Positions 6,302 to 10,585 of a stretch of 10,585 nt of DNA are shown piece by piece (positions within the stretch are counted from its first letter, which is position 1; each line of letters begins with the position of its first letter). Made by a program: the position numbers and the translations under genes. This stretch comes from an uncultured Pirellulaceae bacterium (lineage in GTDB: Bacteria; Planctomycetota; Planctomycetia; Pirellulales; Pirellulaceae), in assembly GCA_934255105.1 (NCBI GenBank), contig CAKQNH010000090.1:1-10585 (forward strand). The letters run 5' to 3'. The notes under the pieces were generated by a model. That model was not told the DNA's origin and searched no databases. It saw nothing but the letters and a program-made list of their open reading frames with translations.

Positions 6302-7386
6302 GGCGAGAATACCAAAGTGGCGGCGACATAGCGGGCGTTGCTCGGCAGATTGAACTCGGCCGAACCCGTGGACCCCTTAGAACAATGGCGATAGGTCATG
6401 CCGATAATGGCTGGCGAGCCGAAAATTAATGGGACGAATGGTACACTCTGGCGCAGCGCGATCGGCAGATGTTCGACCATATTTGTGGCTTCCGCTTCGG
6501 ACGATATTCCATAAGCTCCTACCGAGCGGGCTCCCAACACACGGACGACCAGCGAATCATTGGCCAACGCATCTGCCGAAGGTGCTCTGGGTCGCCGACT
6601 CACACCAACGTCTACGTCGCCGCCTGCAAGCGCTGGCGGGCCTCCATTGACTTGGAAGTGGGCCAGCGTGGCATAGCAACTTGCAGAGTCTTTCCAGCCA
6701 ATGTTGACAGACGAACTCGGTGGGCCGAGGCTATACCACACCGCCAATGACACACGGTCTGAGCTGTCGGTTTCCTCGCCAGTCTTGATCCATCCCGCAG
6801 GAGCGATGATCTCTCCATCCTGCTCCCCCTGTACGGCGATTGCCAAGACCAATAAGTCGTTGGTTTGAAAAGTGCTCGGGATGGCAATAGACAGCGATCG
6901 GCCAGGTAGAGCATTGCTAGCCAGCGTCCGCGACTGAAAAACCAGACTACGGGCGGGCTCGAGCGCCGGTGGAGTGGGCAGGATCGATTGCGGCTGACAA
7001 GTCTGCCAGCCGAACTGAAAACTCTCTAAATCGGTGGTTAGACTTTGCCAAGCTCCGGTGTTGGAAGACATTTGCAGCGGTGTGCCGGTGCCAAGCCAAC
7101 GGTACTGGATTGTCTCAGGACTACCATCGGCATTGCGGTCGCCAATCGACAGCGTGGCCGACGTGGCTGAACGAGCTAGCACAGGCGCAGCTTCAGCCAA
7201 GTCGCTGCGCAGGCGATCCAGCGCGGCTGAGTTGCGCAGGCTACGGGTCTGCCGCGAGCTGGCGAGCTCGCTAGCTCGACTGGCGATCACAATCGACGCC
7301 GTAAGACCCGCCAACAACATGCTGGCAGTCGTCAGACTGATCGTCAACTCGAGCAATTGGAAGCCTCGATGCGGCCGATGCGACAT
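6298..7386 (-). CDS. PilW/GspJ-like prepilin with an extra C-terminal domain
   Basis: A 362-residue prepilin. The leader MSHRPHRG is cut after Gly8, and mature FQLLELTISLTTASMLLAGL has Glu at +5 (Glu13). Residues 44-128 look like the GspJ/PilW body: LDRLRSDLAEA (56-66), then a strand-rich stretch with IQYRWLG (93-99) and WQSLTTDLESFQFGWQ (113-128). GspJ is usually about 200 residues, so about 145-362 is additional. This part begins RSLVFQSRTL and contains IPSTFQTNDLLVLAIAVQG (170-187), IIAPAGWIKTGEE (193-205), VSLAVWYSLG (212-221), WKDSASCYATLAHFQVNG (231-248) and ARYVAATLVFSP at the end. It resembles an extracellular beta-sandwich module seen in adhesin- or phage-associated proteins ('NDLLva.iav.gg..i..PaGW..i.....s...l.vwY'). 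Spacing is 3 bp from the upstream gene and an ATGA overlap with the downstream one. Confidence 0.77.
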   Translation of the reverse strand: MSHRPHRGFQLLELTISLTTASMLLAGLTASIVIASRASELASSRQTRSLRNSAALDRLRSDLAEAAPVLARSATSATLSIGDRNADGSPETIQYRWLGTGTPLQMSSNTGAWQSLTTDLESFQFGWQTCQPQSILPTPPALEPARSLVFQSRTLASNALPGRSLSIAIPSTFQTNDLLVLAIAVQGEQDGEIIAPAGWIKTGEETDSSDRVSLAVWYSLGPPSSSVNIGWKDSASCYATLAHFQVNGGPPALAGGDVDVGVSRRPRAPSADALANDSLVVRVLGARSVGAYGISSEAEATNMVEHLPIALRQSVPFVPLIFGSPAIIGMTYRHCSKGSTGSAEFNLPSNARYVAATLVFSP

Positions 7387-7389
7387 TGT

Positions 7390-7944
7390 TTAAGGCCCCG
7401 GCAAGCTGGCGGATTTTAGACCTTGGCCGACCAGCAGGTCGCAGATTTCCGACGTGGCACCAGCACTCAGCGTGATCACAGCATCGCTTACTGGAGTGGA
7501 CGTAGCGGTTGCCACTAGCTCACCGTACATGTTGATATCGCACGTGGAGCTCCCATCGATATTGGCTGCTGAGAAGCGGACGCTAGGGAACCGCTTGGCA
7601 TAGTTCACGACCCCCGCAGCATCACCGATAAAGCCAGGTTGGGCTGGACTGATCAGCAACGAGGCAGAAGCTGGCACAATCGTCAGCGAAATCGTTTTCC
7701 CCCGGCGCACGCAGCGGCGACGCAATTGATCTATATCCGCTTCGACCGTGCGCCGCATGCCTGTCACCTTGGCGCGCTCAACTGAACTTTGCCAGCGTGG
7801 CAAGGCAACGGCCGAAATAATCGCGGTGACGGTGATCACGATGATGATTTCGATTAAGGAAAAGGCGCGTCGCCGCGCACCTGCCACACAGCTTGGCAGT
7901 TTTTGCCGCTGCACAGTTTGGCTGGTCACAATTCGACAGTTCAC
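7390..7944 (-). CDS. GspH/FimU-like minor pseudopilin
   Basis: First gene of the minus-strand pseudopilin operon. I chose the GTG at 7944 because AGGAG sits 8 bases upstream and it gives a 27-residue leader (184 residues in total). The frame stays open to an ATG at 8016 and a TTG at 8037, which would make leaders of about 50 and 57 residues. The helix FSLIEIIIVITVTAIISAVA carries Glu at +5 after the expected cleavage site, but the -1 residue is Ala (ARRRA/F) instead of Gly. The globular part has VERAKVTGMRRTVEADIDQLRRRCVRRG, like the helical region of GspH where residues are packed after the pilin helix. The C-terminal INMYGELVATATSTPVSDAVITLSAG resembles the GspH 'i.F.p.G......g.i.l..g' strands. 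The family role is a tip or initiator pseudopilin. Confidence 0.75.
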   Translation of the reverse strand: MNCRIVTSQTVQRQKLPSCVAGARRRAFSLIEIIIVITVTAIISAVALPRWQSSVERAKVTGMRRTVEADIDQLRRRCVRRGKTISLTIVPASASLLISPAQPGFIGDAAGVVNYAKRFPSVRFSAANIDGSSTCDINMYGELVATATSTPVSDAVITLSAGATSEICDLLVGQGLKSASLPGP

Positions 7945-7952
7945 AACGCTGA

Positions 7953-7957
7953 CTCCT
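7953..7957 (-). promoter_or_regulatory. Ribosome binding site deciding the GspH-like start
   Basis: AGGAG on the minus strand, 8 bases before GTG at 7944-7942. It favours this start over the upstream ATG (8016) and TTG (8037), which have no well-spaced site; GAGGAG is about 11 bases from the TTG. Confidence 0.5.
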
Positions 7958-8160
7958 ACACCTTGAGCGGTCTTCTGCACGAAAGGTAGGACGGTGGTAG
8001 CGACTCGTTGGCACATTCCGCCGCGAAGCGTTGTCAAAGTCAGAAGTACTCCTCGGCGGAGACCTCACCAACCGCAGATTTGCTACCACCTGTCTCGGTT
8101 CAACGCTAACTGGAATGCCCGGTTGATTGAAGTAGCGTTAGTTGGAGGGGTTGTACCGTA

Positions 8161-8182
8161 TGGCGCAGCCATTTGTGCGCCA
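8161..8182 (-). terminator. Hairpin downstream of the ceramidase-like gene (possible terminator)
   Basis: A perfect 7-bp GC-rich stem with an 8-base loop lies about 83 bases after the stop of the ceramidase-like gene and before the next operon on the same strand. No U-tract follows on the minus strand, so an intrinsic terminator is not certain. Confidence 0.3.
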
Positions 8183-8264
8183 CGCCTTTCTCCTGTACTT
8201 ATTTCAATGTTTGCACGTCGATCTAAGGATTAGCAAGCGGCAAACTTTCTCCGGCGGCAACGGC

Positions 8265-9710
8265 TTAGGGCGATTCGGCCAATTCCGCAAACAACTTTTG
8301 CAGGACATCGACGATCTTGACCGTGGCCTGTATTTCTACCCTGTTGGTGCCCAGCCAGGTCTCGTAGCCGCCGAGCCGGTGTTGCTCGGGGGTAGGGAGA
8401 TAGCCATTGCTGCCGTTGGCCAGTTCCATCGTGAAGCTGGGCTTAAATGGATTGGAGGCCTTTAGCTCGAGGCCGGTTTCGGTGAAGACCTCGAAGGGAA
8501 TGGCGGAAATGCCCAGGTCGCCGATCCTCACGGCTTGAAGAATGATGCTGACCGTATCGGGCGACTCCTGCATGCGAACCGCTCTTTGGGCATAGTTCCG
8601 CTCGTGCGGAAACTCGTCGCGGCGATCGGGATCGGGATCGGCCAGAACCTTCTTAGCGTGCGCGAGCTGCGCAGGCGTGGGCTTACGAGCGGCCAACTCA
8701 AGTTCCTGTTGCCGCATGTCCAGCGGCACATGGTCGTGCCATTCAAGGTTCGCATACTGCCCGACAACGGCCTGCGCGCATTGGTCGGCCACCAATCGCA
8801 TTTGTTCGTACGGCTTGCGTCGCTCGGAGGGTTTTGAGTAGTCGTTATTGTTGATGTTGCCACTGGTACCGTTGCTCATGGCTGCCACAAAGGGCGGCTC
8901 CAGCCGGTCGGCGTTCAACAATTCTTGGACTCGGTCGCAAAACATAGCAAAGTAATCGGCGGAGATGTCGTTGGCACCAGTCCCCCCCACGTAGTGCAGC
9001 GAGTAGTTAGCCAACAGACCCAGCGGTCGTCCATCGAGAGTCTCGATCGCTAGAAACGCGATCTGAGGATCGACAGGACTGGCGGGCTCGAGCAGATCGG
9101 GGCGTCTCCCCGGATTCATCTTGACCTGCTCCAGTTCACCGAATGGGCTGTACACCGCACTCCCTGGCTGCAACAACCAGCGTCGGCAGAATACTTGGCC
9201 AGGTAGGTCGACCGTCCCCCAGGCCACTCGCGCAGGCTGGAGATTGTGAATCGCGTTTTGTACCCCGTCGGAAATCCGATGGGCCACGAAGCGTTGGTAG
9301 TCAGAAAATTCCTGATCAGGTTGGTCTGCATTCTTCCCTCGGGTACTCACCGACGAATGCGTATGCGTGCAGGACATGAGCATCCGATCTGCCGGCAACC
9401 CGGTCGCTTCAGTCACCTGCCGTTTGGCCTCGTCCAACACTTCACGGGCGATGCCGATGTTGTCGATGACTACCAGCGCAATCCGCGTCTCGCCATCGTC
9501 TAGCACGAAGCACCGCGCGTGCAGCTCGTCATGAACGTATTTGGCAGGTGGCGGTGTGCCGAAGTTGCCGACCAATCCATCGCCTAGCCAAGGGGTAATA
9601 TTGGCAGTGGCCGCCCCAGCCAGCAAAGGTCTCTTGTCAGGCGCTTCAGCGGCCATCGAAACGATCGGCAGTAAACTTACCGCTAGGGCGAGAAATGTGA
9701 TTCGGTACAT
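8265..9710 (-). CDS. Exported neutral/alkaline ceramidase-family hydrolase, catalytic domain only
   Basis: A 481-residue protein from ATG 9710, chosen because AAGGAA lies 8 bases upstream and the protein then begins with a signal peptide, MYRITFLALAVSLLPIVSMA/AEA. The frame continues to a TTG at 9743, which has less support. Neutral ceramidases are zinc amidases that release fatty acid from ceramide. Visible family marks: AATANITP at the domain start, CTHTHSS (zinc His region, His116/118), NYSLHYVG (His239), AMSNGTSGNINNND (aligned with the nucleophile Ser loop), IPFEVFTETG (Glu407) and NGSNGYLPT (Tyr437). This is the His, His, Glu, Tyr set expected at the zinc site. Classical enzymes are about 650-700 residues with a C-terminal Ig-like domain; that domain is missing here, as in many planctomycete homologues. 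Its true substrate could differ from ceramide. It lies downstream of the pilus operon's 5' end with no evident functional link. Confidence 0.88.
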   Translation of the reverse strand: MYRITFLALAVSLLPIVSMAAEAPDKRPLLAGAATANITPWLGDGLVGNFGTPPPAKYVHDELHARCFVLDDGETRIALVVIDNIGIAREVLDEAKRQVTEATGLPADRMLMSCTHTHSSVSTRGKNADQPDQEFSDYQRFVAHRISDGVQNAIHNLQPARVAWGTVDLPGQVFCRRWLLQPGSAVYSPFGELEQVKMNPGRRPDLLEPASPVDPQIAFLAIETLDGRPLGLLANYSLHYVGGTGANDISADYFAMFCDRVQELLNADRLEPPFVAAMSNGTSGNINNNDYSKPSERRKPYEQMRLVADQCAQAVVGQYANLEWHDHVPLDMRQQELELAARKPTPAQLAHAKKVLADPDPDRRDEFPHERNYAQRAVRMQESPDTVSIILQAVRIGDLGISAIPFEVFTETGLELKASNPFKPSFTMELANGSNGYLPTPEQHRLGGYETWLGTNRVEIQATVKIVDVLQKLFAELAESP

Positions 9711-9718
9711 ACTTGCTA

Positions 9719-9724
9719 TTCCTT
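9719..9724 (-). promoter_or_regulatory. Ribosome binding site of the ceramidase-like gene
   Basis: AAGGAA on the minus strand, 8 bases before the ATG at 9710-9708. It supports the start that directly precedes the signal peptide. Confidence 0.5.
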
Positions 9725-9760
9725 GAGATGCTTGGTTGTGCAAACGTGTTATGTCCGCTT

Positions 9761-9791
9761 CGTCACAGTGTTAGCCTAACGCTGAGTGACG
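9761..9791. other. Strong palindrome between two minus-strand genes
   Basis: CGTCAC (9761-9766) pairs with GTGACG (9786-9791), enclosing AGTGTTAG (9767-9774) and CTAACGCT (9776-9783), which pair with one mismatch; GA at 9784-9785 is unpaired. It lies 55-85 bases after the stop of the gene at 9847 and about 50 bases before the ceramidase-like start. There is no U-tract. It could be a terminator, an operator or a dispersed palindrome. Confidence 0.5.
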
Positions 9792-9846
9792 GCTGAGGAT
9801 ACGACACGCTGCCGGGTGTTGGGGGTATATCTGACGAGAAGCAGTG

Positions 9847-10585
9847 TTAGTCCGGTGTTAGGCCAGCGGCGCTGATGAGGCTCGACCCAAGCCCCTGCTT
9901 TTTACTGGGATCGAAAATCTTCTCTGGAATGTCGGAGCGACGGAACAGTTCGGGATCCGGCTTCTGCAATTCATCGGCCTGGCCCTGCGCGGATTCACCG
10001 GGTTTTAGAAACATCACTCCGGGCGCTCCGCTACTGCCGCCCGCCGACCACGCGGTTTTGCCGTCGTAAACCAACCACATATGGCTATAGAACGGGGTGA
10101 TCGTGACCGTGTGCGATTCTGTGCCGCCGCCCATTGATTTGTAAGTAACCGACTGTGTTTCACTGCGCCCCATCTCGGCCTTGATGGTAGTGCTAGCCGT
10201 CGGATCGTAGACCCAGTTGTTGTTTGCGATCTGTTGCATCAGCGCCTCGCGGACTTGAGAGTTATACTCTCCGCAGTTGATTTCCCGCTTCACTGCGTGG
10301 CCGGTGCGAATGACCCATAGACTTTCGGGGTCTAACGCTTCGACCGTCTCCCGCACCATGGGGCCCGGCAAGTCGACTGCACCAACGATAAAAGCCGACT
10401 CGGAGGATTTGCTGACCGTCACAGCGTAACACAGTTTTCCGCCAAACACGGTTTGAGTTTTCTCGCCACTACCGTCGCGCTTCACTTCAAATGTCTTGGC
10501 GCGAAAGCTCCAGATCGGCAGTTCAAGACGCAAGTCATACAGTGTCTCACGGTTGACCAGCAGGGAGTTGTCGTCGACCCATTCC
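9847..10585 (-). CDS. Protein of unknown function, C-terminal part (5' truncated)
   Basis: The frame is open from the window edge to TAG at 9849-9847, giving about 246 residues without the N-terminus; the TTG at 10533 is internal because the upstream codons (WVDDNSLLVNRETLYDL) read as normal protein. I do not recognise a catalytic motif. The start of the visible part, 'W.dd..LlvN...lyDlrlelPiWsF', looks like a blade of a WD40/beta-propeller-like protein. The middle has LDPESLWVIRTGHAVKREIN and a helix (VREALMQQIANNNW), then strands ending in HMWLVYDGKTAWSAG. The tail KPDPELFRRSDIPEKIF ... GLGSS matches, from memory only, the C-terminus of planctomycete proteins that carry an N-terminal SHD1-type domain. 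No membrane segment is visible. Function should be left open. Confidence 0.75.
   Translation of the reverse strand, partial: EWVDDNSLLVNRETLYDLRLELPIWSFRAKTFEVKRDGSGEKTQTVFGGKLCYAVTVSKSSESAFIVGAVDLPGPMVRETVEALDPESLWVIRTGHAVKREINCGEYNSQVREALMQQIANNNWVYDPTASTTIKAEMGRSETQSVTYKSMGGGTESHTVTITPFYSHMWLVYDGKTAWSAGGSSGAPGVMFLKPGESAQGQADELQKPDPELFRRSDIPEKIFDPSKKQGLGSSLISAAGLTPD

Larger units (their letters stand above)
7945..8264 (-). other. Gap between the ceramidase-like gene and the pseudopilin operon
   Basis: About 320 bp with no supported gene; it should hold the promoter of the minus-strand pseudopilin operon, but I could not identify boxes. Two dyads are present: TGGCGCA (8161-8167) with TGCGCCA (8176-8182), a perfect 7-bp stem with an 8-base loop, and AACGCTA (8102-8108) with TAGCGTT (8133-8139), a 7-bp stem with a 24-base interior. 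The part 7945-8037 could be coding only if the GspH-like gene used an upstream start. Confidence 0.45.

Noticed and set aside
8142..8465. Plus-strand reading frame across the ceramidase gene end
   Set aside because: Most of it is antisense to the ceramidase-like gene, and the protein has no recognisable features.
9711..9743. TTG at 9743 as the start of the ceramidase-like gene
   Set aside because: The ATG at 9710 has AAGGAA 8 bases upstream and directly begins a standard signal peptide; the longer form would put 11 unneeded residues before it.

Overview
The window looks like a chromosomal segment of a Planctomycetota bacterium, most likely of the Pirellulaceae/Rhodopirellula type. This rests on recognition, not on a search. 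The points in favour are a PilV/GspI-type prepilin with a planctomycete-style DDYHxW motif, a GspK/PilX-like protein with a YPALLIDG...NPPPGF ectodomain, a short exported neutral-ceramidase-family protein, and an intergenic palindromic repeat of a kind I remember from that group.

Bases 1-4256 (+ strand) hold the inner-membrane platform and outer-membrane pore of a type IV filament machine (type IV pilus / type II secretion superfamily). The order is the C-terminal end of a PilM-like ATPase-fold protein (5' end outside the window), a PilN-like protein (8-bp overlap), a PilO-like protein, a PilP/GspB/GspC-like periplasmic linker protein, and a short secretin of the GspD/PilQ family. The 127-bp gap before the PilP-like gene contains an inverted repeat, and the 271-bp gap before the secretin may hold its promoter, though none could be called.

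Bases 4253-4375 are a tandem array of 14-bp units, each made of two related heptamers. It begins on the secretin stop codon and fills most of the tail-to-tail junction with the next operon.

Bases 4422-7944 (- strand, convergent) hold four tightly coupled minor pseudopilin genes, transcribed H-like, J/PilW-like, I/PilV-like, K/PilX-like. Together these would form the tip of the filament that is assembled on the PilMNOP platform and passes through the secretin. The major pilin/pseudopilin, assembly ATPase, PilC/GspF and prepilin peptidase are not in the window. Unusual points are a J-like prepilin with a large extra C-terminal domain, Ala instead of Gly before the H-like cleavage site, and no Glu+5 in the K-like protein.

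Bases 7945-8264 are non-coding. Bases 8265-9710 (- strand) encode an exported ceramidase-family hydrolase, and bases 9847-10585 (- strand) encode the C-terminal part of a protein of unknown function that runs off the window. A strong palindrome lies between these two genes. Apart from the filament machine itself, I see no phage, insertion sequence, CRISPR or defence system here.
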